Shown piece by piece: positions 26,864-35,852 of a DNA stretch of 64,000 nt; the first letter of the stretch is position 1; each line of letters opens with the position of its first letter. The notes beneath the pieces are model-generated. The model had not been told where the DNA came from. It saw only the letters and a program-made list of their open reading frames with translations, and did no database searches. A program made the position numbers and the translations under genes. The DNA is from Agarivorans sp. Toyoura001. GTDB lineage: Bacteria > Pseudomonadota > Gammaproteobacteria > Enterobacterales > Celerinatantimonadaceae. Location of the stretch: positions 642,343 through 706,342 of the forward strand of contig NZ_BJEQ01000001.1 in assembly GCF_005405585.1 (NCBI RefSeq), in the 5' to 3' direction.

Positions 26864-28164
26864 TGCCAAACTTTATTAATAGGCTTGCCATCGCAGTCCA
26901 GCAGCGCCTTACAACGCTGATTACTTTGCTCCTGTTGAGTACGCTTAGCGCTTGCTCGTCTAGTGACTGGCAAAGCCGCAACCATCCCAGTGAAGAAGCT
27001 GTAGCAGCAGCCTTAACTGAACAGCCAGATATGGTGGTACTTAGCCAGCAAACGCCTCTGCAATTTAGCTTAGCAAGAATGCCTGAAGACGTGCGCCCCT
27101 GCTGCGCATTTGGCAACAACCACAAAGTGAAAGTAGGCAGTATACAAGTGCCTATGTTTCGCTACGCCAATACTTTATCGCTGGATGAAATAGGCCCACA
27201 TGCATACGAGGCCGGTACTTGGAGCTTACAACGTGGCGAGCCTAACGGCCGCAGACACGGTGAAAATAACGGCCAAATCTATACCCTTCGCGGCGGTTTT
27301 ATTGACTTAGCGCACGTGCGAGATACCGCCGACAATACCGTGGCGCTGTTCCAACGCATTTACCCACAGCTTGGCCAAGCTTTTAGTATTGAGCTGCCGG
27401 CTGAAATTGGCCCTAGAGAGTTACGTTTCCAAGCTTTTTCAATCGACCAGCTAAGTCCACAGCAACGCCTAGAGCTAGCCGCACAGCTGGCGGCTCGTAT
27501 GGCTTACTCAATGGCAGAAGCTCATGAAATTGCTCAATGGCATGGCTATCGCAGCTGGAAACCGTGGTCTGAAACGGTGTCGGCCTACTCACCCGAAGAT
27601 CTTTATTCGAATATGCTTGGCGCTAAAATAGGCTTGGCCTTGATAATGAACAACCTAGTCATGAGTCGTGAGCTATACAACCAGCACATGACACAATGGC
27701 TATCGGCCTCTATTACCCAGTTACACCCGGTTTCTAAAGCACAAACCAATGCCTTTTTTGATGCTATAGATGGACATTGGTGGGACTCAAACATCGCCCT
27801 ACCCAGTAAATTTATGCTGTTAAAACGTCACTACCAATTGGGCAAACAACAAGCGCCTTACATCGTGCCGCAGGCCTTAGCCGAAGCGGATGAAAGCTGG
27901 CCACTATTAGCGCCTCTTTACGCTAAGCGCTTAAGCCCCTTACCTCTTTCACTGCCAGCCACGGTTTATGGTATTGATTTAGCCGGGGTTGCTCAGCAGT
28001 GGCTAACAGTGGCACCTAAATTCCAAGGCAACTTTAGCCATATTCCTAAACACCTTTGGCAAAGTGGCTTTAGTAACCGTAAATTTTTAGCGATTAGTCA
28101 TTTTAATCAGCTACAGGATGAAATAGAGCTACAAGCTCACTTCGACCAAGGAACCGTCAACTAA
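26863..28164 (+). CDS. DUF4056 lipoprotein
   Basis: A 433-residue lipoprotein has lipobox LSAC (about residues 28-31) and a body matching DUF4056 as I remember it: RPCCAFGNNHKVKVGSIQVPMF, NTLSLDEIGPHAYEAG and later AHEIAQWHGYRSWKPW. The AHEIAQWHG segment resembles a metal-binding helix (H-E-x5-H arrangement), which is inference. No function is established. Start and stop codons abut both neighbours (TAATG before, TAAATG after), so it belongs firmly to the envelope cluster. Confidence 0.75.
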   Translation: MPNFINRLAIAVQQRLTTLITLLLLSTLSACSSSDWQSRNHPSEEAVAAALTEQPDMVVLSQQTPLQFSLARMPEDVRPCCAFGNNHKVKVGSIQVPMFRYANTLSLDEIGPHAYEAGTWSLQRGEPNGRRHGENNGQIYTLRGGFIDLAHVRDTADNTVALFQRIYPQLGQAFSIELPAEIGPRELRFQAFSIDQLSPQQRLELAAQLAARMAYSMAEAHEIAQWHGYRSWKPWSETVSAYSPEDLYSNMLGAKIGLALIMNNLVMSRELYNQHMTQWLSASITQLHPVSKAQTNAFFDAIDGHWWDSNIALPSKFMLLKRHYQLGKQQAPYIVPQALAEADESWPLLAPLYAKRLSPLPLSLPATVYGIDLAGVAQQWLTVAPKFQGNFSHIPKHLWQSGFSNRKFLAISHFNQLQDEIELQAHFDQGTVN

Positions 28165-29328
28165 ATGAAGCCATTGCGTAATCTAACGCTAAGTGTCTTA
28201 TTCGGCTTTACTGGTTTGGTAAGCGCTTCAGACATGCAGGAACCCAGCGAACAAGAAAATAGCGAGCCTAGCTGGGTAGACAATATATTGGATAAACTTG
28301 GCGCAGATGGCGGTTATGACGACACTAAACCCATCGACTTTAGCGTGTTGCCAGGTCCCTTTTACAACCCAGAAATGTCTTTGGGTGTGGGGATATCGGC
28401 AATTGGTTTATATCAAGTCGATAAAGATGATCATGTTAGCCAAACCTCGTCATTGGTGATAAACGGCTTTGCCTCAATAAACGGTTCAATGGGCGTGGTG
28501 ATTGATAATCGCAGCTTCTTAAAAGAAGACCAATGGCGGCTCTATGTAGATGCAGAAATCGCCGACGCTCCCGACGTGTTTTATGGTGTGGGTTATCAAG
28601 AAAATCACCAAAGTGATAACAAGGTCGACTTCAATCATCGTCAGTTTTCATTGCGCCCCACTTTGTTAAAACGGGTGGCGGATTCGTCATTTATTGGTGG
28701 TGGCTTTGATTTTAGTTACGCCAAGGCAAATAACATTGAGACAAACGATAGCTTGGTTGATAGCTCGATACTTGATGAAAGTTCCACTGCGGTGGGGTTA
28801 ACCTTTAAAGGCAACTACGATACGCGCGACGTGGTGAGGAATCCTTACAACGGGCGTTTGATAGAACTAGATGCTGGCTTTTACCACCCTTCTTTTGGCA
28901 GTAGTGAAAATTTTCGCACCTTAAACCTTAACTACAGCGAATACCTGCAGATGGGACCAAGAGATAGCGTATTTGCTTGGCAATTTAAAAGCCGCTTCAC
29001 CAACGGTGACGTGCCTTGGCATATGTTGTCTACTGTGGGTGGGGGTTCTGCCTTACGTGGCTATGCCACTGGCCGCTATCGCGACAAACAAATGCTAATG
29101 AGCCAAGCCGAATACCGTTGGGACCTGCCCGGCCGACATGGCATGGTATTTTGGCTCGGTGCAGGCGCTGTCGCGCCAGAGGTTGATCAATTCAGCTCTC
29201 AAGAAATCTTACCAAACGCAGGTTTTGGTTATCGCTTTGAAGTAAAAAGCCGCGTTAACTTGCGCTTAGATATGGGCTTTGGCGACGGTGAAAGAGGCTT
29301 CTATTTCAACGTAGACGAGGCATTTTAA
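28165..29328 (+). CDS. Omp85/BamA-TamA-type outer-membrane barrel without POTRA domains
   Basis: The 387-residue protein has a signal peptide (FGFTGLVSAS) and a surface-antigen (D15/BamA) barrel, including the late-barrel features GGGSALRGYATGRYRDKQ (the conserved RGY of lid loop L6) and DMGFGDGERGFYFNVDEAF at the end. Only about 60 residues precede the barrel, too few for a POTRA domain, so it is a short Omp85 relative, perhaps a barrel partner of the lipoproteins encoded just upstream. It ends the four-gene cluster. A second barrel of this type is at 49109. Confidence 0.85.
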   Translation: MKPLRNLTLSVLFGFTGLVSASDMQEPSEQENSEPSWVDNILDKLGADGGYDDTKPIDFSVLPGPFYNPEMSLGVGISAIGLYQVDKDDHVSQTSSLVINGFASINGSMGVVIDNRSFLKEDQWRLYVDAEIADAPDVFYGVGYQENHQSDNKVDFNHRQFSLRPTLLKRVADSSFIGGGFDFSYAKANNIETNDSLVDSSILDESSTAVGLTFKGNYDTRDVVRNPYNGRLIELDAGFYHPSFGSSENFRTLNLNYSEYLQMGPRDSVFAWQFKSRFTNGDVPWHMLSTVGGGSALRGYATGRYRDKQMLMSQAEYRWDLPGRHGMVFWLGAGAVAPEVDQFSSQEILPNAGFGYRFEVKSRVNLRLDMGFGDGERGFYFNVDEAF

Positions 29329-29377
29329 ATCAACTTAAATTAGGGCGAGGAGTTTTCCACTTAGGAATGCTTTGCAT

Positions 29378-29387
29378 TTGGTATAAT
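29378..29387 (+). promoter_or_regulatory. Extended -10 promoter of ribA inside an inverted repeat
   Basis: TGGTATAAT (TATAAT at 29382-29387) is a consensus extended -10 element about 50 bases before ribA. A GGCGAGG copy (near 29344-29350) and a CCTCGCC copy (near 29404-29410) flank it, so the promoter lies in the loop of a possible hairpin or between the arms of an operator. Confidence 0.55.
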
Positions 29388-29437
29388 GAATTTATACACT
29401 TCGCCCTCGCCATAGGCAGTTGTAATGGAGCGCATAA

Positions 29438-30073
29438 ATGAAGCAATCAGAAAACCCTAGCAGTATTCGCACTCGAGTCCCCTTTCAGGTGGGTCGACGT
29501 AGTGATATTCCTGCTGAAATGCTGTCATTTACCGCACTTAATAGCGACAAAGAGCACGTAGCCTTGGTATTCAAAAGTGCCGATAGCCAACAAACCACAC
29601 CTTTAGTACGCATTCATTCAGAGTGTTTAACTGGTGATGTCTTTGGTTCATCACGGTGCGATTGTGGTGAGCAGCTCAATGAAGCCATTGAGAAAATGGC
29701 TGAACAAGGCGGCATTATTTTATATATGCGCCAAGAAGGCCGCGGCATTGGTTTATACAACAAGCTAGATGCTTATCAATTACAGATCAAAGGCATAGAC
29801 ACCTACTCGGCGAATAACCAACTGGGTTTTGACGACGACTTACGTGACTTTAGCGAAGCAGCACAAATGCTTAAAGCAATGGGCGTGTCGCAGCTTAAGT
29901 TATTGAGTAACAATCCACGTAAACAAACCGCGCTTGAAGAAAATGGCATTAAGGTTACCGAGCTAGAAAGCACTGGTGTTTACCGTAAAGTAGACAACCA
30001 CTACTACCTAGAAACCAAAGCTAGCCGTGGCAAACACCGCTTAAAGCTGACTAAAGATATCTTATCTTCATAA
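29438..30073 (+). CDS. ribA: GTP cyclohydrolase II
   Basis: The 211-residue enzyme opens GTP to 2,5-diamino-6-ribosylamino-4-pyrimidinone phosphate, the first step of riboflavin synthesis. It shows the zinc ligands in [20 protein letters not shown] (Cys at about 68, 79 and 81), the catalytic [19 protein letters not shown] and the GTP-contact region [14 protein letters not shown]. It is the stand-alone RibA form without the DHBP synthase domain. It has its own extended -10 promoter, and no FMN riboswitch is visible upstream. Confidence 0.95.
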   Translation: MKQSENPSSIRTRVPFQVGRRSDIPAEMLSFTALNSDKEHVALVFKSADSQQTTPLVRIHSECLTGDVFGSSRCDCGEQLNEAIEKMAEQGGIILYMRQEGRGIGLYNKLDAYQLQIKGIDTYSANNQLGFDDDLRDFSEAAQMLKAMGVSQLKLLSNNPRKQTALEENGIKVTELESTGVYRKVDNHYYLETKASRGKHRLKLTKDILSS

Positions 30074-30214
30074 GCTGAACTATGGCTTAAACTAAACCGC
30101 AAGAATCTATAAAAAGCGCCGTTTATAGCAAGCGTTTGTAATACTTCTCAGCCTAAGCTTGAGACACTACACTTTTAGTCATTCTCGTTTAACGAGTGAA
30201 CAAGGAGTGTTGGC

Positions 30215-31123
30215 ATGATTGCGTTTATCTACATCGCCACAGTGTTTATTTGGGGCACCACTTGGTTAGCCATTGCCTATCAAATTGGCGATGTTCCCAT
30301 CGCAAACTCCATTATGTACCGTTTTGCCATTGCCGCGTTGGTATTAATGGTGTTTCTAGTATTAAGCCGCCGCTTACAATCACTTAACCTTAAACAGCAC
30401 CTAAGCTGTTTACTGCTGGGTTTATGCTTGTTTAGCTGTAACTTCATGTTGTTTTACCACGCAGCTCAATACATTCCTAGCGGGCTCATCTCAATTATTT
30501 TCTCTATTGCGACCATTATGAACATGGCCAATAGCTGGCTATTTCATGGCCAAAAGCCCAGCTTACGTTTAATCAGTGGCGGGATACTAGGCATTAGCGG
30601 CATTGTATTGCTGTTCTACCCAGATATGCGCCAAAGTGATACCGCCAGCCAACAGCTCATGGGCTTATTAATGGCGCTAGCGGGCACTTACTGTTTCTCC
30701 TTAGGCAATATGCTGTCGGCTAAGCAACAAAAACAAGGCTTGTCGGTATTGTCGGTGAATGGTTATGGCATGGCTTACGGTGCAATGTTGTTGCTGTTAT
30801 GGGGTTTAATCAGTGGTGAAGATTTTGCTTTTAGCAACGAGCCCTTGTACCTAGGTAGTTTGCTATATCTAGCCATTGTAGGTTCGGTACTTGGTTTTAG
30901 CTTTTACTTAGTGCTAGTGGGCCGCCTAGGGCCACAAAAAGCCGCCTATGCTACGGTTTTGTTTCCAGTGGTTGCTTTGGGTTTATCCACCCTATTTGAA
31001 GGCTACCAATGGACACCCGTTGCACTAATGGGCGTGGCGACTGTGCTGCTGGGTAACTTGTTGGTCTTTACTAAAGGTAATCCCTTGCACCTGTTACGAT
31101 CCAAGCAAGCAAAAGCGAGCTAA
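30215..31123 (+). CDS. EamA/DMT family transporter
   Basis: This 302-residue inner-membrane protein has ten predicted helices in two EamA repeats. The first begins FIYIATVFIWGTTWLAIAYQIG, and the second starts near LMGLLMALAGTYCFSLGNML and includes the YATVLFPVVALGLSTLFEG end motif. Such proteins export metabolites, often amino acids; the substrate is unknown. An AAGGAGTG SD precedes the ATG. It appears monocistronic between ribA and the chemoreceptor. Confidence 0.92.
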   Translation: MIAFIYIATVFIWGTTWLAIAYQIGDVPIANSIMYRFAIAALVLMVFLVLSRRLQSLNLKQHLSCLLLGLCLFSCNFMLFYHAAQYIPSGLISIIFSIATIMNMANSWLFHGQKPSLRLISGGILGISGIVLLFYPDMRQSDTASQQLMGLLMALAGTYCFSLGNMLSAKQQKQGLSVLSVNGYGMAYGAMLLLLWGLISGEDFAFSNEPLYLGSLLYLAIVGSVLGFSFYLVLVGRLGPQKAAYATVLFPVVALGLSTLFEGYQWTPVALMGVATVLLGNLLVFTKGNPLHLLRSKQAKAS

Positions 31124-31271
31124 CCGACGAACCAGCACCCTTTGCATGGCGTTAAACTGAGCTGTTGCAAAGCAGCGCAGTGAGTAAGGTCATGCTATCC
31201 GATAGTATTATTAATATTATGAATAAGATGCACTATAATGACTACGTTATTAATTTGCAGGGATAGCAACT

Positions 31272-33320
31272 ATGCTTAGCTCGATCTCGATTCGCAAGAA
31301 ATTATTTGTATTGCCAGTGCTACTCGCTGCAGCCATGTTAGGTGAAGTGATTCTAGTGACCAGTTCACTGAAACAAAATCACGCAGACGCCTTAATAGTA
31401 AATGTTGCTGGTCGCCAGCGAATGCTAACCAAAAAATTCTCTGCTGAAGAGTTGTTTAGAAGCACTCAAAAAGACCAACAGTTACCCGGTTTATTGGCAG
31501 CTGACAAAACCGTGGCCCTTTATCAGCAATCACTTAAAGCCCTGCTACAAGGTGGCCGAACCTTCTCCGATATAGGCATGACAAGCGCGATAGAGCTGCC
31601 TCGGCCTAATCACCAGCCGTTTATTGACCAGCTACGCCAAGTAGATTCTTTATGGAAAACGCAGCTAAGTGCTGCCGCCAGCTTGCAACAAAATCCCTCA
31701 ACGCAAAATGCCGAAGCATTTCTTGCAGCCAACCATAAAAGCATGGCTGCGATGAACAAAGCCGTGTTGATCTACGCCGATCACGCTGAACACAAACTCA
31801 ATAGCCTAGTGAACAACAGTATTGGTCTGGCGCTAGTCATGGTGTTATTGAGTTCAATAGTGGCGTGGGTTGTGATTAGAGATACCACCGTTCCAGTAAA
31901 TTCCTTAGTTGCTATTAGTCGAAAAATTAGCCGCGGCGATTTAAAATCTGATCCTGAGCTAAACAGTATCATCAGTAAAAATGAGCTTGGAATGTTAGCC
32001 CATCACATTGAGTTGATGCGTCAATCACTACAAGAAGCACTAGGTGAAATTCAACAAGCTTCTAGCAGTATTAATTTGTCGTCTAACCAAGTATCAGAGC
32101 TATCAACCCAAATAAGCCAAGCGAATAGGAACGAACAGCAGCGCTTTAGTAACATGTATGAAAATTCGCAAACGCTTGAGGAATCAACATCACGCCTCAG
32201 TGAAATTGCCGCCGAAACCCTAACCATGGTCACCCAGTGTAATCAGCTGTCCACTAACGCCTCTGCACTCGTGGGTCAAAACATCTCGATGATGACCACC
32301 ACTTCTGAAGAAACCACGCGAGCCAGTAGTTTTATTCAAGAACTAAGTGGCACCGCCGAAGAAGTGTACGGCATTGTAGATTCTATTCGAGGCATTGCAG
32401 ACCAAACTAACTTACTGGCTTTAAATGCCGCCATTGAGGCCGCGCGTGCTGGCGAACAAGGCCGAGGCTTTGCGGTTGTGGCTGACGAAGTACGCAATTT
32501 AGCGGCGCGAACAGGCAGCTCTACCAATGAAATTTCTAAGCTTATTACCCAGCTTACAGAGGGTGTTAAGCAAGTGGTTAATAGCATGGGTGAAGTGACC
32601 AGCAAGGTGGAACAGAGCCGCGAAACCTCTCAACAAACCGAGCAAGGCATTATTGAGGTAACAGAGAAGATTCAATTGGTGGCCGAGGCGCAGCAAAACA
32701 TTGATGAACAAGTTGAGAACCAAAACCAACAATTAGCTATTCTTAAGCAGACTCAAAGTGATCTGCAAGAAATCATCGAAGAAAGCCACAACAAGTCAGA
32801 AACCTCTGCCTTAGTGGCTGGTCAACTCGCTAAAGTGGCGAATAATGTTACCGATTTACTGCAACGCTTCTCGTTAGATAGCAATTTAAAAGCAGAAACC
32901 AAACAGAAAGATGAGAAACGCAGCCACCCTCGAGTGCCTACAGGCTTACATTTTACAATGACTCAAGGCCGCGAGCGGGCGCAAGGCTTAACTCAAGACA
33001 TCAGCTTGGGCGGCGTAAGCGTTATTGTGCCAAGTAACTTGTCAATACAAAGCAATCAACCCTTGGTGTTAAACCTGTCGTATCTGCACAAAGGCCGCAA
33101 TAAACAGTTTGATATTGCCGGTCAAATTATCGAGAAGAAAACCACAAAAGGGCAGCAGAAGTTACAACTGCATATACGATTTGAGCAAACCAATGCCCAA
33201 CAGAAACTCGCCTTAGAAGAAATATTTGAAGAGCACGGCCGTAAGAGTAACTTTGAATTGTCTGCAGCTAAAGACAGCTATGTAGACCCACATACCAACG
33301 CAGTGCAATACAGCTCATAA
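31272..33320 (+). CDS. Chemoreceptor with PilJ-type sensor and C-terminal PilZ domain
   Basis: This 682-residue transducer is a fusion. The N-terminus has TM1 (about 10-30), then a type IV pili/nitrate-sensor-like domain with the signature [21 protein letters not shown]2 (about 180-198) and a HAMP domain follow. The MCP hairpin tip is intact ([19 protein letters not shown], then [15 protein letters not shown]; about 373-411). The C-terminus (about 545-655) is a PilZ domain with both c-di-GMP contacts: RSHPR (the RxxxR motif) and DISLGG (DxSxxG). It may let c-di-GMP tune chemotaxis or twitching signalling. It has its own terminator. Confidence 0.92.
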   Translation: MLSSISIRKKLFVLPVLLAAAMLGEVILVTSSLKQNHADALIVNVAGRQRMLTKKFSAEELFRSTQKDQQLPGLLAADKTVALYQQSLKALLQGGRTFSDIGMTSAIELPRPNHQPFIDQLRQVDSLWKTQLSAAASLQQNPSTQNAEAFLAANHKSMAAMNKAVLIYADHAEHKLNSLVNNSIGLALVMVLLSSIVAWVVIRDTTVPVNSLVAISRKISRGDLKSDPELNSIISKNELGMLAHHIELMRQSLQEALGEIQQASSSINLSSNQVSELSTQISQANRNEQQRFSNMYENSQTLEESTSRLSEIAAETLTMVTQCNQLSTNASALVGQNISMMTTTSEETTRASSFIQELSGTAEEVYGIVDSIRGIADQTNLLALNAAIEAARAGEQGRGFAVVADEVRNLAARTGSSTNEISKLITQLTEGVKQVVNSMGEVTSKVEQSRETSQQTEQGIIEVTEKIQLVAEAQQNIDEQVENQNQQLAILKQTQSDLQEIIEESHNKSETSALVAGQLAKVANNVTDLLQRFSLDSNLKAETKQKDEKRSHPRVPTGLHFTMTQGRERAQGLTQDISLGGVSVIVPSNLSIQSNQPLVLNLSYLHKGRNKQFDIAGQIIEKKTTKGQQKLQLHIRFEQTNAQQKLALEEIFEEHGRKSNFELSAAKDSYVDPHTNAVQYSS

Positions 33321-33346
33321 TCTATTTATTGCCCATATAGAAACGA

Positions 33347-33372
33347 CAAAACCCGCTAGTTAGCGGGTTTTG
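33347..33372. terminator. Rho-independent terminator after the MCP-PilZ gene
   Basis: CAAAACCCGC pairs with GCGGGTTTTG over a TAGTTA loop. The stem includes A/T runs at both ends, so it works for the chemoreceptor and possibly for the remnant on the other strand. Confidence 0.8.
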
Positions 33373-33396
33373 TTTGTAAACGAGCCAACACCTAAA

Positions 33397-33669
33397 CTAG
33401 CAGCATGAAGAAGAACTAAAGTGCACTTCAACTCTTCGCCCATTAGTTGTAGCGTGATTTAAATAGTACCAACCATATTGCTTCATCAAGCGCTCGGTTA
33501 GCTCTAAGCCCAGCCCAAAACTCAAATCATCATTATGCGTATCATCAGACAAGTTGTGGTTGATGATCACCAGCTTTTCTTGCTGCTGTTCAATCTTAAC
33601 TTCTCCTGAATAAGTATGTTGAAATGCATTACGATTAAGGTTGCTAATGACAATTCTACATAAGCCCAT
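33397..33669 (-). pseudogene. Histidine kinase ATP-binding domain remnant
   Basis: This 90-codon open frame encodes only the end of a histidine kinase. It has the N box IVISNLNRNAFQHT followed by a glycine-rich G2 region SFGLGLELTERLMKQYGW and the terminal strand GRRVEVHF. The dimerisation domain, phospho-accepting histidine and sensor are missing. An in-frame stop lies just upstream of its first ATG. The adjacent open stretch up to about 33749 is in another frame (NQYVSQWAYVELSLA). It is most simply a decayed kinase gene. It ends with SSSCC. Confidence 0.65.
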
Positions 33670-33766
33670 TGGCTAACATATTGATTGCTCGATAAGTTTT
33701 CCCACAGGGACTCAGACAAGGTAACCAGAAGCGCCTCCCCCCGCAGCAAACGACATTGTTAAACTT

Positions 33767-34876
33767 TTATAAGGTTGCCACTATGCTAAGGTGATTATCC
33801 CATTGCAGCGCCGTGTGTTGGCGCTTTAACTTGCTTGATGTGTTAAGCAGCTGGCCTTGACCGGTTGAGGCCACCCAGCCCTTTTCATGCGCCGCTAATC
33901 CACATACATCATCAACATGTATTAGTTGTTGAAGCTCTCTGTCAGCTTCAGACCAGGCCGCTAATTTAGCGCCTCGCGGGGAGCTCGCTAACACTGTGCC
34001 ATTACTGCACACCACACTGCCAATATAGTGTTCAAACAAAGACCAATAATCCGCATCGGGATCTAAGGCTTGGCAGGCTTGCTCGCCTTTGTGGGAGTAG
34101 ATTAGCGAGCGAACTGTTTGGTTAGGGTTTTGCCCTTGGCATGCCAGCCACACAGTATCTGTTTGCGGCAAATAACTAAGATGACGAATACTTAACTGTG
34201 AATTATCTAGGCTACGGCTAAGCAATTGCTCACCCGATTCACTGTTTAAATACATTAACGCTGGCTGCATATCATCAAGATTAAGTTTGTCTCTACCTTG
34301 AGTATGAATACCGCCGACAGCCACCACCAAACGTTTGCCCGGCAGGAGTAATAATTGGTGGGGGCCTAAACTAGCGAGTGGCCATGTTTGGCTTAGTTGC
34401 CACGTGTTTTCCTGTTGTAGATACACCAATATAGCCCCTTGGCTATTAGCGGTATAACCTGCGGTAACGTAAAGCTTGTTTGCATCTTCAGAAAACACCG
34501 CATGCCCGTAAAAATGCATCGATGCTGGCGGCGTAAGTTCATGGATTTTCTGGCCAGTATGGGGGTTAAACACATGAATGAAATGGCCCGGGCGGCGTGC
34601 AATACACGCTGCGATTTGTTGCTCAGCTTTAGCAACGGCTACTTGATGACCACGGGCAGGCAAATCTAACTGATAACGCAAATCGCCATTGCTAGCCATT
34701 GCGCTGAGTTGGTGTTTACCGTGTTGCTTGGTGCAGCCTAACAATAGGTATTCTTCGGCCTGCGCGCCCTCACTCGTTAAAGCATGAGCAATGCCTGCGG
34801 GGCTGAATAAACTGGCTCCCGCAGCTAAGCTCAACATCTGTTGCAACAAGCTACGGCGGCTAAGTTTAGTCGCCAT
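33767..34876 (-). CDS. DUF1513 protein with Tat signal
   Basis: The 369-residue protein begins with a twin-arginine signal (LSRRSLLQ then a hydrophobic stretch to AHA), so it is exported folded. The rest is a beta-propeller-like DUF1513 domain (GHQVAVAKAEQQIAACIARRPGHFIHVFNPHTGQ and FYGHAVFSEDANKLYVTAG). It is the last gene of the imelysin operon, overlapping the preceding gene by 11 bases. The family accompanies imelysins and DHOR proteins in marine gammaproteobacteria and is presumed to act in periplasmic iron handling; its chemistry is unknown. Confidence 0.88.
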   Translation of the reverse strand: MATKLSRRSLLQQMLSLAAGASLFSPAGIAHALTSEGAQAEEYLLLGCTKQHGKHQLSAMASNGDLRYQLDLPARGHQVAVAKAEQQIAACIARRPGHFIHVFNPHTGQKIHELTPPASMHFYGHAVFSEDANKLYVTAGYTANSQGAILVYLQQENTWQLSQTWPLASLGPHQLLLLPGKRLVVAVGGIHTQGRDKLNLDDMQPALMYLNSESGEQLLSRSLDNSQLSIRHLSYLPQTDTVWLACQGQNPNQTVRSLIYSHKGEQACQALDPDADYWSLFEHYIGSVVCSNGTVLASSPRGAKLAAWSEADRELQQLIHVDDVCGLAAHEKGWVASTGQGQLLNTSSKLKRQHTALQWDNHLSIVATL

Positions 34877-35843
34877 CGTTATTATTAAACCCTAACTCTA
34901 TCTCTAAGGCCTGCGGTATTTGATTAGCAAACAAGCTATCTAACTTGGCGAGCTTAGGCTCGGCCAATTGCCACGCCTCTAGTGATGCATTGTCACCGCT
35001 AGGCTCTTGGCTTGGCATTAACGGGACTAAGTCGTTAAATTGCCCGCTCACTTGTTTAGCCAACTTTGCGTCAACACTGCTTAAGTACAGCGCTAAGTCT
35101 TGCTCGTATCTGTTATGCAGCAATACTAATTGCTCGGCTAATAACTGAGCACTAATGTCGGCACGCCACGCTTCGCCTTGATAAGGGCGCAGTCGCTGGT
35201 GTTTGGCCGAGTACATAGCGCGATATTTACGTAACATCACGCTAGTTTGTAGCCGGTAACTATTGAGTACGTCGCTGCGCAGTTGAGCTATTTCTAAGGC
35301 TGCTAATTCGCTACTTTGCAGGCCACCGTGCACCTGCTCTATCGCACTAACATAGCGGCTTATTGTACCCGGCAATAACGAGCAACGTTGGTGATCGCTA
35401 ATTGCTTCAAACAACAAATACTCATGAACTCTAAGATTACTGTGGGTATCGCTTAGCGGCGCTGGCGCATTAGACAAAGCCGCTTTTACTTTGCGCCCTG
35501 TAGTATCTTTTTTGTCTGGCCAGTAACTGATTGCCCAGTTTAACTTTAAGTCGACCAACGGGCCTAACGCGCTTGATTGTAAGGGCAAGTACGCTAAATA
35601 GTTTTGCTTCCACATTTGCTGGGTATTTAGCAAACCTTGCACGCTTGGCTCGGCGCAGTAACGTTCAACTTGTTGCTGATAGCTGTGCGCTTGCTCAAGC
35701 AAGTTAGCACTGGCTTTAGCAATGCTTATTTGCTCCTGCTGCAGCCATTCTGTTTGTGATGTTTTAGCATACGCGCTGGCACAACTAAGCCCCAGTACCC
35801 CTAGTACGCCTAGGGTAAGGCCGCGTAAAAACTGCTTATTCAT
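34866..35843 (-). CDS. Imelysin family protein (second copy, divergent)
   Basis: This 325-residue exported protein (signal peptide GVLGLSCASAYA) has the helical imelysin/peptidase M75 fold (QMWKQNYLAYLPLQSSALGPLVDLKLNWAISYWPD). The hallmark GxHxxE motif of imelysins is not present in its usual form; LRVHEYLLFEAI stands at the equivalent place, as in divergent imelysin-like proteins. ATG 35843 was preferred over an upstream TTG because AAGGA lies six bases before it. It is the third gene of the operon, nine bases after the DHOR stop. Confidence 0.85.
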   Translation of the reverse strand: MNKQFLRGLTLGVLGVLGLSCASAYAKTSQTEWLQQEQISIAKASANLLEQAHSYQQQVERYCAEPSVQGLLNTQQMWKQNYLAYLPLQSSALGPLVDLKLNWAISYWPDKKDTTGRKVKAALSNAPAPLSDTHSNLRVHEYLLFEAISDHQRCSLLPGTISRYVSAIEQVHGGLQSSELAALEIAQLRSDVLNSYRLQTSVMLRKYRAMYSAKHQRLRPYQGEAWRADISAQLLAEQLVLLHNRYEQDLALYLSSVDAKLAKQVSGQFNDLVPLMPSQEPSGDNASLEAWQLAEPKLAKLDSLFANQIPQALEIELGFNNNDGD

Positions 35844-35852
35844 GGTCAATCC

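Noticed and set aside
29329..29437. FMN riboswitch upstream of ribA
   Set aside because: The leader is too short and lacks the conserved RFN-element helices; only a promoter and an inverted repeat are visible.
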